64,000 nt of DNA from Tolypeutes matacus (GCA_026826555.1 JAKSZT010054304.1:31201024-31265023), one strand, 5' to 3'; shown: positions 22,611 through 35,844, numbered from the stretch's first letter. Notes: generated by a model from the letters alone, not told the origin. Numbers and translations are program-made.

Positions 22611-25600
22611 CGGTCATCCTTAACTGTGGCCAATATAATATTAATGAATATATGTTCTTGCCCCCATTAGAATCTGGTTAATAAATTATTTTCAGTAAAG
22701 AAAGTGTCACTGAATAGTCTAGACCTGGGAAGATCATATTGCTCAGGTTCTTTATGAACCTCAGAAAAGACAGCAGAAAAATAGATTCCAAATCATTAAA
22801 TTATTAAAACCTTCAAAAATAATAAAAGCAAATGTCAATGAAAAATGGTACCTGCTGAAGGGGAAGTTCAACACAAGAACTGACACATTCAGGACACATG
22901 TTTCAAATTCATTACAATTCTTCTCTGATGTGATTGTTAACTGAAAACACAGCTCACCAGAGCAGCTACAGGATTTCTAGAAAATATAAGTGATTTTTCC
23001 ATCATAAAAATAATATATTCAGGTTTTCTAAGTATTGTTTCCAGAAATCGGAGTTGAAATCCAGTTTTGTAAGCGTGGGATGAAAGGAAAGATTAAAATC
23101 TTGAACTTCATTCAAAAACTAAAGAGGATGTTGGATACTTTTAGTGTTAAGCATTTATTTTAGGTATACAATTTTTGGCTGAATTAAAAGAGCATTTCAT
23201 TCTACAGTCTTCTCTTAATATTGCATATCATTTAGAAAATTGGTAACTTTTACAGATATTTTAAAATCCTAGGATACAATTATTATGTTTCAAAGTATTA
23301 TTTTGCATATTGACCACAATTTTTGAAAAACTGGAGTTTTATTGTTGTTTCTTAAGTTTGATTTTGAAGAGTGTCCAGTTACCAATCTTGACTGAGGTTG
23401 GCATCAAGCTTCCACTGATATATTTTACTTGAGGGAAGGGGAGGAATCTTAATAGACCCCTGACCCTTCTTACTTTACTAGATGATCAGTCCTTTATACT
23501 GAGGCCAACTCCAGATCTTTACTGGGAGGAGTCTGAGACCCGGAATCCCCCTTCCCTAAGACTTCAGAGTAACAAATCTAGTCATGAAAAGCTAAATATG
23601 ACTCCCACACAAGTGTGTCTCGGGATTTTACTTTTTTTATTTCTGGAAGGTGAACATTTCCCTTTTATGGCTATAAGTTTCTTTCCCTTTTTGAATTTTA
23701 TCCTATACTTCTTTACTTTAGGAGTAGAATGGAGATTTTTAAGGTAGCTCAGTCCACTGATTGTCTTGAATTCTATCTTTATTTACTTAACTTAAAGACA
23801 GATAAAATATATGATCAAACATTGTAAATAATTAAAATATATTCATATAAAAGTGTAAAATTTACCCTCATAAATATTATGATATCAGCAGTAGAAATAT
23901 CAATCACTCTAACGATGCCAGGAAATACTGCACCTTTACATCTTTAGAAATTGGTGAGAAAAATAGTGCCAGTTCTTTTCATTTAATTTTATTTATACTT
24001 TATATTATTTTAAGTATCTATGTGGTATAATTTAATTTTTAAAGCTAAACGGTTAATAAAGAATAAAATATTTTCCTACTTACCAGTGAGATTATCAAAT
24101 TTTGACTTCACACATTCCTTCCAACTCCTCCACACCCTAAACAAAGTATATGCACACACACCTCCTGTCACTGTTGATAGACATAAGAATTTGTTTATGA
24201 TTATTGTTACAGCATTTGTTTTATATCATACTGCTTTTCTTTCAAAGGGATTTTATAATTTCATATCAGTGTAACACATTTTTGAATGATGTGAAATAAT
24301 TTTATGCTTACCTAGTTTCAGTGATGCTCATAACTCACTCATTTATTGATTTTGAATTCTAGAATATTAAATATTATATCATTTTTTACATAGTGGATTT
24401 CCACACCTAAGATTTCTTTTTTAAAATAAGTATATGTGCAATCTATTTTTGGATTTGTTTCAACTTATCACAGATCTGCCTTTTTCCATGAAAGACAACT
24501 TTTCTTTTCTTGATTTTTAACCATTATCCTGAATTTTGCTGCAGACATCATTTCATTGTCTTGTAGAATATGTGGTTACATAGCCAAATATTTGAGGCCA
24601 GCTAAAAAATACTGAATAGATGTAGGTTTCCTAATCACTCAAATCCATAAGTATTTTCCTTTCCAAGTCTTTATCAATTCAGAGAAATCAACTCTCAGCA
24701 AACAACATTATTTTGGGAGAAGGGCATTTTAAATTGGGAGGCAGAGTTTTCGTATAAAGAGCAATACAGTGTGGAAGAATGGTGGAATGAAGGTTTTTGG
24801 TAAAATATTATTATAGGGATTTCAGAGATTCGTATATCCTTTAAATTCGGGTTATCAAGAAACACTGCAGTGACTGAGTATAATTTCCTACCTCTGCACC
24901 AATAAAGAATGTCTGACAGAAACATTGGTCTATAAACTGTCCTCCAAATACCTTCCTGCTCAACATATGAGAAAGGAATAATAGACGAAAGTGCAGTAGA
25001 AGTATTTGTTTATAAGCAATGAATCTTTTTAGAGCTTAAAGATAAGAAAAAGTGAAAACAATATTACGGAGACTTAAAAAACAAAACCAAAAACCATAGA
25101 TCATGTAATGGCAAATCTAGAATTCTCTGGAATATCACCTTTAGAAAGCCACCTTTAGAAAAGCTGCTCCTTTCAGAAATTAGAAGATTTCAGGACTGAG
25201 TTAACAGTATGCAAAGAAGTATGTAAAATGACACGGTTCCTTTAAAACAGTACACCCTGGAGAGGGTGAGGAGAGCCAGAGAAAGCAAATGGTGGGCCAT
25301 TAGAGAAAGATGGATAAGTTGAGGGAGGACTTCAAGGGAACTAGAACTGCAATAACATAATAAAAAAATAAAATTGAGGGCAAAACACAAACAGAACTAT
25401 TACTTCAAATATATGTGACAAGACAAAGAGAAAAACATTGGAAAGGCATCTCAGAATGGAAAGTCAAAGGACAAAAGTTTAAAATAATGAGATAAAAGGT
25501 AATAGCTTGAAGGCCAGAAAAAGAACACGAAACCTATGAACTGCAAGTGTTGAATAATTTACATAGATGGAAAATAAATACTCAATTGAAAAAGACTTAG

Positions 25601-28011
25601 ACAACTTGAAAAGATATGTGGTTGTAGACTTGAAATGATTCAACAATTTCTAGGCAATATTAATGATATAAACACTCAACAGACAAATGCTGGCAAACAG
25701 AAATTGTCTCAAACTGAACATAACATACCTCTTAATGATAAATGATCAATAGCTCGTATCTTCAATCAATATCCAGTGACCAATTTATTTCAGAAGGGGA
25801 GAAAGCTGACAGTGTGACAGTGAGTGCCACTTTACTCATTTCAAAGAAGTCTGAGTTTTTAACATTAAAATAATGGCAAATACTTCTACTATGAGTGAGC
25901 ATCAACATATTGAACAAGGTATAAAGCATACAATGAAAAAGTCCTCCTTTCCCCTCTTATACTGGAAATATTAACTGTAAACCAAATAAAGTAAAATGGA
26001 TCAATAAAATAAGTTTAGGCAATGTGTAATGTACAACAGCTAACTTGGCAAAACCTTTGCTTGACCCTAAAGGACTATACTTTTTAGAATTATTTCCAAA
26101 TCAATAACCATTAGACCCAAACAATGTTGATTTGTGCCTTTCTGAAAGGTAAATGGCTCGAACAAAATCATTGCAATAAAATCTTCCTCTCTAACAGTAT
26201 TCATTTCAACAGGAAGCCAATAAATCTCATATTCATGAAAAGACAATAAATAATGAAAAGCCCAGAGTTTTATTTTTAATCAGCAAAAATTTAAATGCAT
26301 TGGTATATAAAATGTCAGGATTGCAAGTAAGTTCTAATATTATATATTAATACATACAACATACAGCTTTGAAAATGAAGAAGAATGCATTTCTTCCACA
26401 TTACAATATAATATGAGGGTTTCAAAAGTTTATATGTATCCTTTAGTTAGGGAATATGTGATGAGAATATGTATTTAACCCAGAAGATATTTTCAAGATC
26501 ATTTCTTAGGGAAGAAGTTAAAATTCTACAGTCTTATCTTAAGCACCCTCTCTTATCCAGTGTGTGTGAATATATATATTGTTTACATATACTACATATA
26601 ATAAAAGTGTTACCATGGCAAAATTAGATTATAATATACAATATACATCAATTTAAGCGCAATCTTACTACCTACAGTATAGAGTTTCTATCATTCTATC
26701 CTCTCATTCCTTATGGGAAACAATAAGGAGAGTGTTTATATGATAAATTTTAGGAAAAAATAAGATAAAAAAAAACAATATCTCATTTTTCTTAAAATAT
26801 CCCTAGGAAAACTTCTAGAAGGAAATAGACTAAAAGTTAAATTTTCTTGTCTTTTGATGGTAAGGTTAGAGAGTTATTATAATTTAAATATTTGTACCAA
26901 GCCCTGTTCCAAATTATTTTTTCGTTGTACTTTTCACTAGTTTATAAATATCCATATAAACATGAATTACTTGATAAATTAAAAATAGAAAATTGGTCTA
27001 GGGGAAATGTAATTTTGAATTCTAGATTAACACTTAAAACAGTATATTGTAAGCAAGTTACTTAATTTTAATACGTTTTTGGTCTAAATAGTTGTTATTT
27101 CAAGAATTAATATGAGAATTAAAAGAGAGAGAGTGTCTAAAATATCCAGTATACTATCTAGAACATGAGAATATTTTATAATTACAAATTTTCTGCCAAT
27201 TAGTCGTTTCTCTTATCTTTTAATTTGATCTATGTATTTGCTTACTTTACTTTCTAGCTTTAAAATAGCATGGCCTTGAATCTAAAGAATTTTTGTCTAT
27301 TATATGGAATAAAATTCTTAGATGAGCTTTGATAACACTTTATACCTATAAGTTATATGCATATGGAGAACTAGACATGTTTCTAAAAATGATTAGACAG
27401 TGTGAAATTTTACTCTATTATTTTGACAGTATGCTTTTATCTATTGACTTTAGATGGAATGAAAAGAAGACAATAATTAAACCTCACTATAAAAAAAATG
27501 TTCTTCCAAATTTCTAGCTCTTTTTAAATACTTGCTGTATTTGTGTACAACTACTTACTACTAAACATAAAGTACTAAATTAAGCCCCATTGAAAGATTA
27601 TATGTAAAAGTGAGGAAATAAATCATACAGGAAAAAACAATTTTGAAGTCCTGTTTCAACAAGAAACAAACTTTATGATGTTTATAAAATAGTTTAATTT
27701 AAACCACATATATAAGATAATTTAAATCATCTGTACATGTCCAGGGAAGTTAGTTGCTTTATATAAAATTCCAATTTTTAATTGTTGTTTCAACCAATAA
27801 TTATTCTTGAATTAATGTGTGCAAAATATTTGCTTGAAATAAAAGCACATTACTGTATATTTTCATTTATATAAGGATTCATAATCAGGGTTACCTCAAT
27901 GAATTTGTATAAATCAAAGTCAGCTGTGTATTATTACACTATATATTGCTCATTAATCATGACTTAAGATTATATGGAACGTTTTATAGTGTTCTATTTC
28001 ATGAAGCAACT
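22611..28011. other. Long AT-rich stretch, no gene recognised
   Basis: No coding gene, RNA gene or secure repeat was found. A moderately GC-richer patch at 23,360-23,620 could be part of an old LTR or single-copy DNA; I cannot tell which. The remainder is AT-rich and low in information. Confidence 0.45.
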
Positions 28012-28024
28012 TCCTAGATTTTTT
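28012..28024. repeat. Target-site duplication, left copy (CNN3 retrocopy)
   Basis: Plus strand reads 'tcctagatttttt'; the partner at 30074-30086 reads 'tcctggatctttt'. They agree at 11 of 13 positions, and both differences are transitions. On the insertion strand this is an AAAA-starting site as expected for L1-driven retroposition. Confidence 0.8.
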
Positions 28025-30073
28025 TGCTGTTGTTGTTAAAAAAAAAATCTATTTCTGAAAAATTCAGTGGGATAAGTTTTGCTCAAAAAGGCAGCAATAA
28101 ATACAGTTGAAGAAAACAGAGCAGTTCTACATCAATACATTGGCACAAACAGAAAGGGTAAATGCACCACCCAGACCTAAATATCAACAGGCCGATTTTG
28201 TACATGCTCCTTGAGAAACCCCACTCTGAAAAGCTCTTGTCAGCTTGGGTAAGAGAAAGAGTACACATATAATCACAAAAGCACACCATTCATGACTTTA
28301 TTTAAGAATTAGCAAGCAATAGTGTAAAAACATTGTAATTTCCTAAAATGTTGCATCTTAGATTTAGTTTGATAAGGACCACATTGATCTATCAGCATGA
28401 ATTTAGTCTTCCATGTAAAAACCATGCTAAATTGGGAAAGGAATGGAATGGAAAGGAAAGAGGGGAAGGGGGAAGGGGGAAGGGAGAAGGGAAAAAGGAA
28501 AAGGGGAAAGGGGGAAGGGAAGGGAAGGGAAGCTTCCTGTTGTGTGAAAAATACCAGTTTAAGTAGAAGCTTGTAAAAATACACAGATCTTTAATAATAG
28601 AATTGGCTGTACAGGAGTACTCTCCTTTCACAGTATTCCCTTTTACTTCATATACATTTGTTGGTTATGCTGTATGGTTTAACTGTTACAGCACTAAAAG
28701 GCAATTACTTAGGAAAGAGGCAGAAAAGGGAAAAAGGGAAAAAAGAATGTACATACAGCAATATTTCTTTTAGATACGATAAGTATAATGGTGTTTTAAG
28801 AAAACAAGATAAAAATTTCTCAAGGCTAGCTTGGTTCTCACTGAATAAAAAGTGGAATAAATACTGAGTTCTTCTTTGTGTATCTAATAATCAATACCTT
28901 GGTCCCCATATTGGTAATCTTTGTGGTAGCCATCTTGGTACTACCAGGACATTCATCTGGTATTCTGCCTTATAATCCCTATCATTGATTTCCTACCCAT
29001 TTGTCCTGTTTCTTGGCTTGCATTGTGAATGAAGGATTCTGTTGGAACAGCACAGTATCTGGGATCATGTGCTTGCTGCCCAAGCCCATACACACTCATT
29101 CTTTTCTGGGAAGCAACTTAGTTGGAACCCATTTGTAGAGAAATAGTCAAGTTGTCCATGGGTTGTGGTGTTAGCTTCTAATCGTAGATGTCTCTTCTTG
29201 TACCTGGTGCTAACATTCCTACCTGGCTGGCTCTTTTGTTATTGCCTGTTTGCAGACTAATCATGGTCTGCTCAAACGGTTTGCCAGTTTGGCTCTTCGG
29301 ATCATAAAGAAGCCTCCTAATCCAATGGGCTTTCATATCTGCTTGGCTGGCAAATTTGTTGGTTCCCATCTGCAAGCCAATTACACTTAGGTCAGCTTTT
29401 AATTTTCCCACATCAAAACGTCTTGTTTTTTCTGAATACTTAACTCCAATGTCGGTAGTTGTGTAGAATCCCTTTGTCTTAGCCAGACCTGTGAAAGCCA
29501 CCAGCATAGTCTGAACCTGGGTCATATTTCCATTCTCAGAAAGATCATTTGCTTCCAATGCCATGTGGTTTCATACTATAAGCCTGCACAGCTTTAATAA
29601 TGTTGCCATATTCTTCAACTGAGGCCAGTTTAATGAGGACTCATTCACCTTCTTCACTGAACCTGCCTGTAGATTGTTTATGAGCCTGCAGAAGATTTTG
29701 CCATCTTTCAAGCCCAGCTGAAAGTTGGTGCCAATTCTCATGCTGTCACCTCTTCTCTCCAACAGTGATCTTCTGCTTGATGATCATACTTGGACTCAAC
29801 CTTATTCTTGACCTCAGCCGAGAGTCCATAGGAGGGTCCTTGTTGAAGTGGTTCGGGAAGCAGGAAGAGGTTGCGCTGAGGTCTGGAGGTCTCTTGCACT
29901 CTGCTTCCACGCTCCTGGCTCCGAGGAGTAGCTGCAAAGGGAGATGCTCACAGTTCGCTCCTCTTGGCAGTGGAAGAGACGGTCAGATGCAGCAGCTGAG
30001 AGCAGGGGTGCCTTGACAACTTGGTCCTTCTGAGTCCCGCAAAGGTTCCTGGTCTGCCCCAGAGTCCTTCTCC
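28025..30073 (-). pseudogene. CNN3: CNN3 (calponin-3) processed pseudogene, full length
   Basis: This is a reverse-transcribed copy of the mRNA for calponin-3, an actin-binding protein. Read on the minus strand, coding homology runs from about 29856 to the stop at 28884. A calponin-homology segment ([24 protein letters not shown]) is followed by three calponin repeats (VIGLQMGTNK, ISLQTGNNKRAS, ISLQMGSN) and the C-terminal end DYQYGDQGIDY. No introns remain. Disabling changes are plain: the start codon is lost, there are frameshifts near 29740 and 29565, and stops follow DIYD and GSN and occur in the tail; one residue is deleted in the EKQTRRF region. A GC-rich 5' UTR (29857-30073) and a 3' UTR of about 840 bp are retained. 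The flanks carry a 13-bp duplication (28012-28024 and 30074-30086) differing at two positions. The degraded A-tail is at about 28025-28037. Open frames here, up to 128 codons, are remnants. Confidence 0.95.
28434..28532. repeat. GGGAAG-rich purine microsatellite
   Basis: An imperfect run of GGAAG, GGGAAG and GGGGAAG units lies inside the 3' UTR portion of the CNN3 retrocopy, so it probably expanded after insertion. It produces several spurious open frames of charged or proline-rich peptides. Confidence 0.95.
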
Positions 30074-30086
30074 TCCTGGATCTTTT

Positions 30087-32488
30087 AAAAATTTACTGGA
30101 ACAAAAGGCTCTGAGGTAGCAAAACCCACAAGAACAATGACTTCCTGGTGCATCTCTCAGAGAGGTAAATATGCTTATGAATCAGTGCCTACAATTTTAA
30201 GCAAATCTGTTTTTGTATAGTACAGTATTTTTTAAATTGCCTCTTTCTATTCTAAATTTCCAGAAACCAGTCATTGAAAACACAAAGTATTCCAAGGCAT
30301 TGACATATGACTGGAATTACTTTTCCACTCAAAAATGTAATTGCAGAAATAGAAATATTAAACTAACACTTAGATTATATCACAAAAGTTTCTTTCAACA
30401 TCTGCTTTACATTTGTTTCCAAAGTAAAAATTTAAAGTGCAAATAACATGGAAATGTCCTCTTTAATTGATTTTTTACAGAATAATTAAATCAATCATTT
30501 TCAATTATTTCAATAATTAAAATTGCTACAGATTATAGTTATATAGCTCCTACAATATTTTGTTGTTGAGTAAATGAAAGACTGTATTCATGAATATTAA
30601 AGGAGAATACCTTGGACTGTGTCCAAGTTTTAAAACCCTCCCTGGCCATTCAAATAGTTCAATGTTTCCAACCCTGACAACTATCAGTCTGTTGAGATAT
30701 TTATTTATTCTGTTTTTATTGTTCATGGTGAAGCTGAGCATTCTTTGTCATTCTTCAAAATCTATACATTAATATATAACTCTGGAAATCACCACTTCTA
30801 TCATTTAAAATTCACACTCCCATCTTACCATACTAAATCTGAAGACTTCCCATTTGTCCATGTTTATCCATCAAATGGCCCTTTTCTCTGACTTATTCAT
30901 TGATGTCCCTCAACTTAGTTTTTCAATAGCATGTTAAATCATTCCAGAAGCTGAAAAGTTAGTGCAAAGGAACACTATTGAGCATTGAATAAAAGTACTC
31001 AAATTCAATAAGTAGTTTGAATAAAAGGCAAATGAGTAGGTGATTTTGTCTCTGTCCTATTTTTGTGAGCAACCTACTTACCTGGGGTGGCATTTCTTGC
31101 TTTTTCAGTCATTCATATTCATTATCTGCCTTAAAGTTTTTCCACTTAGTAAATTCACCTCAGTTTTGAGAATTTCTCATTAGAGAAATTAAAGTGGCTA
31201 TAACCTGTAGTCATCTTTAGATAGAAAACAGGATAAAAGCTCACACGTTAAGATTTAAATAAGTAGATTTGAAGTTTATGGTTTTTTTGTTTGTTTGTTT
31301 TTGTTTTTACAGTACGAGGTATTCAAAGTTACTTGCTGAAAGGAAGAAGGGAGGGAAGGAGGGAAAGAAGGAGAGAAGCGAAGAAGGAGAAATTTCTAAA
31401 ATCTAGTATGAAATATCTAATATCTTATACTTGGAGGGAATTAAATCAGAGGAGAAAGGAGAAAAGTTGTAAGAGAACACCAGTGAGGGTGAGATAAAGG
31501 AAAAAAATACTTCAAAATACAGAACTATGAAACCACTAGATCATGAGATCTTCACTGGCAGGATGTAGGCTCTGTCAACGTGGCAGCACAGCTTAGGGCA
31601 TGCCTTGTGTGTTATTCATATTAAATAAATGTAAGAATTCCTGTTGCAAACAGAATCTCAACAGTGAAGAAAGCACAGATGTTCAGAGACACTTTATGGA
31701 GGTTGCTAAAGAAAATCAACAAAAAATTGATTTAAACAAATCACTGTGGAGTCAGAGGAGGGAAGGGATCTAAAATGAAGAGTGGTTAAAAAACAACTGG
31801 CATAAAAACTTTAAATAAAATTTAAAGTAAGTCCACGGAGCAAGAAGAAGTCACACAGAGGATAATGTGGTCCATTATTAGAGCTAGAGGAGAACATTCA
31901 CATGGAGAATGATGTTTGGTACCAAAGGTACTATGTCAGAGTTAATGACCTGGTATGCTATGTTGCCCTTACCTAAAAGAAAAGCAAATCATAAAATTAT
32001 ACACAACTTTTAGACTATGTGTAAGATGGGATGATAATGCCTGGTTCCCTAAAATTCATGGTCCAAGATAAACACCACACCTTACTGCACTGTAAAACTA
32101 ATTATATTTATAACCTTAACACAGTTTTTTTTTTTACAATTGTCCTTATTGCCAATACAATTCTGTATCCAAAGGCAGAGTTCTTAGAACAAAATTATTT
32201 TTATTTTACCCTGTTTGGTGAAATAGTGAGAGGAATAAATATGGAAAATAGGACAAAAAATTTCTAAATCTTACAGTAGGGACACTAATTTTTCTCTGTT
32301 GGTAAACACAAATCAAACACTAATATGAATGGGATTATGCTATTCCAAAGTTTTACAATAATATGAGTCTATGAAAACTACCCCAATATATTTTTTATTA
32401 TACCCTCTCTTGGATATTCTAACTTTATTATTTAGAAACATACATGACCATCTTTTAAATTTCATGTTTAAGTCTAAACTCATTTTGT
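30087..32488. other. AT-rich stretch with a purine tract
   Basis: No gene was found. A GGAAG/GAAGA purine tract lies at about 31340-31392. A possible but weak L2/MIR 3' end occurs at about 31550-31640 ('cttagggcatgccttgtgtg', 'aaataaatgtaag'). Confidence 0.45.
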
Positions 32489-32985
32489 TGTAGGAAGAAC
32501 AATGCCCTCTCCTCCCCCTCAAAGAGGTCATGCCTTATGCCTTAATCTCTAAAACCTGTTAATATGTTAATACGTTACCTTAAAAGGCAAAAAAGAACTC
32601 CACAGATGTGATTAAGTTAAGGATTTTGAGATGGGGAGATTATGCTGGATTAACCAGACGTTCTCAACACAATCATAAGAGAGATTCAGGAGTGTCAGAG
32701 TCAGGGACAGAGATATGATGATGGAAGCAGAGGTCAGGGAATGAGGGAGACATTGGAAGATGCTACACAGCTGGCTTTGAAAATGCAGAAGGAATCACGA
32801 GCCAAGAAATGTGTAAAGTCTCTAGAAACTAGAAAAGGCTAGCAGACGTGCTCCTTCAGGAAGAAGGAATGAAGCCCATTTTAGATTACTGAATATGAGA
32901 ATTGTAATATACTAAATCATGTTATTTTAAGCACTAAGTTTGTGGTGATTTGTTACAGCAGCAAGAGGAGACTAATGTACCTATT
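32489..32985 (+). mobile_element. MLT1-type LTR (ERVL-MaLR)
   Basis: MaLR landmarks in order: 'gaggtcatgcc', 'acagatgtgattaagttaag', 'gattttgagatggggagatt', 'tgctggattaaccag', 'acaatcataagagagattca', 'ggaagatgctacacagctgg', then 'ttaagcactaagtttgtggt' and 'gttacagcagcaagaggag'. It ends 'actaatgtac'. It is diverged and noncoding. Confidence 0.8.
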
Positions 32986-33723
32986 GATGCTAAAATATAT
33001 AACGAATGTAAATTCTTGTGATTTTCATTCATGGAAAAGATGCCTTCTATTTTATCTCTTCCTCTCTATTTTTAATATCCACAACTAAAAAATATTTATG
33101 TTGTCTCAGATTTAAAATATATAAAGGATTTTGTTCAAACTTTTCTTACCCTTTCTTCCTCTCACCAATGAAGAACTTCTTGTAAAAGTTGCCTGAAATC
33201 TGCTGTCTCACAACTCATTTTCTATTCATTTTTACACCTCATGAAATGGAGATTTCATCCTCAATACCCTTCAAAAAGTGTTATTTTAAAGATAATGTTT
33301 TTGTGAGCACTAATTTTGTGCACTGTTTCCCAATTACTCACTCTTTTAAAATTTAAATACATATAACTTTTGATCTAGTAAATTACTTCTAAACATTTGT
33401 TCTATAGCTATGGTGGTGCATGTGGACAAAGGCATATAATCAAAACTATTTTTTCAATAAAGACTGGAAGGAATTTAAATGGCCTACACAAGAGGAATGA
33501 TTTAATGAATAGTGGTTTCTTTATACAGTGGACACAATGCAGCCAACTACAAAAATATGGTAGGTTTATATATACAGACACTATGGTCGCCCTAATAAGG
33601 AACTGAGAACCAATTTGCTAAAGTTCAAGAAGAGGATGGTGATTTACTTTTAACTATATGTGTTTTTCTGTTTGCATTTGTAATAACTATGGTCATTAAT
33701 TTTTGAAAATATCATTTTTTTAA

Positions 33724-34990
33724 AGGAATAGAATTTATTAAAAGTATCAAAAGAAATGCTGGAATTGAAGACCATAATAAATGAAATAAAACATTCCTTA
33801 GGAGTGTTTCAACAGCAGAGTGGAGCTGGCAGAAGAAATAATCAGTGAACTTGAACATAAGACAATTGAAATGATTCCAGCAAAGGATCAGAAAAGAAGA
33901 ATGAAGAAAGTGAACAGAACCTAAGAGATCTGAGAGACACCATCAAGCATACCAATACAGACTTTGGAAGTCACAGAAGGAGAAGAAAGAAAGGAGCATA
34001 ATTTATTTGCAAAGAAATAGTGGCATAAAACTTCTCAAATTTAACAAGAGACATGAATATACACATTCAAGAACCCCAAGCAGCATGAAATTTAAAAGAG
34101 CCATGTCCAGATACATTATAATGAGTCTGGTGATTGCCAAAGACCAAGAGAATTCTGAAAGCTCCAAAACAAAAACAACATGTCTCATACAAGGGAACCC
34201 CAATAAGAATTAGTGCTGGTTTTACATCAGAAAGCAAGGAGGCAAAAAGGCAATAGGCAATGGGGTGAAATATTTAAAGTGCTGAAAGAAAGTAATTGCC
34301 AACCAAGAATTTTATATCCAGTTTATTATGTTTAGGCTCATGTGTCAACTTGGTCAGGTACTGGTGCCCAGGTTTTCAGTAAAGCAAGCAGCGGCCTAAT
34401 TGTTACTGTGAGGACATTTTGAGGGCTTAAATCATCAGTGAGTTAATTCCATCTATTGCTGACCACATCTACAATCAACTGAGGAGACTGCCTTCAGCCA
34501 TGAGAGATGTCTCATCCACTTCTCCTTAAAGGAGAAGTGATTTCAGCAGTCAGTGAGATAATTCCCATCTCTACTTTAGACAGACAGCTTCTTCTGGGGA
34601 GCTAGTTCATTGAGAACCTTCATTGAAGTTCCAGGCTTGCAGCCTGCCCTACAAAATTTAGATTTGGGCATCCACAAGGTCATGTGTAACAATTTTATAA
34701 AATCTGATAATATTTACAGATACCTCCTGTCAGTTGTTTCCCTAGAGAATCTGACACAGTTGAAGATAAGTTGCTATCAAAACAAACTTGATTTTTATAG
34801 ATTTAAAAGTTAAACTTAACCCCATATAAACAAAAAACAAACATCTGAAAAATATACACAGAAAGAAATGAGAAGGGACTAAAAATGGTTCACTAGAAAA
34901 AAATCAAATCAGTAGAAAGTAGGCAGTAATGGAAGAATTGAGGGATACAAAACATTTAAGACTTACAAAATTAAATGGCATAGCTATACT
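33724..34990 (+). mobile_element. Old L1 ORF1/inter-ORF region, interrupted
   Basis: The part at 33724-34318 matches L1 ORF1-region sequence: 'ttctcaaatttaacaagaga', 'attataatgagtctggtgat', 'tcatacaagggaaccccaat' and 'gtgctgaaagaaagtaattg', ending 'ccaagaattttatatccag'. The part at about 34785-34990 resumes with 'taaaaatggttcactagaaa' and 'aaagtaggcagtaatggaag', which in L1 lies shortly downstream. An LTR-like block separates them. Confidence 0.7.
34320..34770 (+). mobile_element. LTR-like repeat nested in old L1
   Basis: The block reads 'ggctcatgtgtcaacttggt', 'gtactggtgcccaggttttc', 'tgttactgtgaggacatttt', 'acaatcaactgaggagactg' and ends 'ccctagagaatctgacacag'. I recognise it as an abundant mammalian LTR-like sequence, but the subfamily name is uncertain. 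It sits between two L1 blocks in register, so it inserted into the L1. Confidence 0.55.
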
Positions 34991-35634
34991 ATATTTCAAA
35001 GAAATTTTTAAAAATCATGTAAGGACTTCTCCATTTCCTCCCGTGAGGTATCAATGCCAAGTCCACCTCCCAGACACTACTGCCCTGTTGAGTAAGAGGG
35101 ACACAGAGCACATAGATTGTTTACTTATAGAAGAAAGGGTAGAGGACTTGCTTTCTTAATGCACAGCTTCACTCTCTACATTTAAAGATAGGAAAAAAGA
35201 TATATCAGTGAGATCTCTAGCATTTGGAAGGTATAAACCTCCTCCAATGAAACTGGGCAAAACTATAAATAAGAAATGAAAATAAGATGAATTATCTTTC
35301 CCTCAGCATTTTAGATGCTAATAATGTACCTTATTATGCTTTAAGCAGTAGAATATTTTCATATAGAACCATGATATCACTTTGGTTGTGGCATTATTTT
35401 GAGTCCAATCATGCAGAGTTATAGAAAAAGGAATTGGATATTTTCAATGTTGACATTATGAGCTCTTTCAAAGTCACATATTATAACAGGTTTTCAAACA
35501 ATGTAGAAGCCATTAGGGCAATTCTAGGTTTTAATTTCTGATAAGGGAAACATAGATAGCTATAACCCACATAAACACAAAGGTCTTTGGAAATCTCAAT
35601 ATTTTTGTTAAAAGTGTAGAGGGTTTTTGAGATC
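34991..35634. other. Unassigned sequence
   Basis: No gene or secure repeat is visible between the old L1 and the DAS SINE. A slightly GC-richer part at 35,020-35,160 contains only chance open frames. Confidence 0.45.
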
Positions 35635-35648
35635 AAAAATTGAGGGGA

Positions 35649-35834
35649 TGGGAAGCGGCTGTGGCTCAATCAGTGGGGCTCCCGTTTACCATATGGGAGG
35701 CCCCGGGTTCGGTTCCCGGGGCCTCCTGGTGAAGGCAGAGCCCGCCTGCGCGGCATGGTTGGCTGGCCCGGCGAGCATGAGCAGCAAAGGGGGGATAAAT
35801 GAATAAATAAATAAAATCTTTAAAAAAAAAAAAA
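35649..35834 (+). mobile_element. DAS-type SINE (tRNA-derived), well preserved
   Basis: The head has an A box 'tggctcaatcagtgg' (35662-35676) and B box 'ggttcggttcc' (35706-35716). A GC-rich body follows, then 'aaataaataaataaaatctt' and a poly-A tail. It is flanked by a perfect 14-bp duplication 'aaaaattgagggga' at 35635-35648 and 35831-35844 (the right copy shares As with the tail). High CpG retention and the perfect duplication suggest a fairly recent insertion. A SINE of this form marks the genome as xenarthran. Confidence 0.93.
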
Positions 35835-35844
35835 ATTGAGGGGA

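Noticed and set aside
29178..29564. 128-codon open frame with clear calponin similarity, minus strand
   Set aside because: It is the middle of the CNN3 processed pseudogene. The upstream part is in another frame, the start codon is lost and stops follow, so it is not a functional gene.
35649..35720. tRNA-like sequence with good B box
   Set aside because: SINE head with poly-A tail and target duplications; not a tRNA gene.
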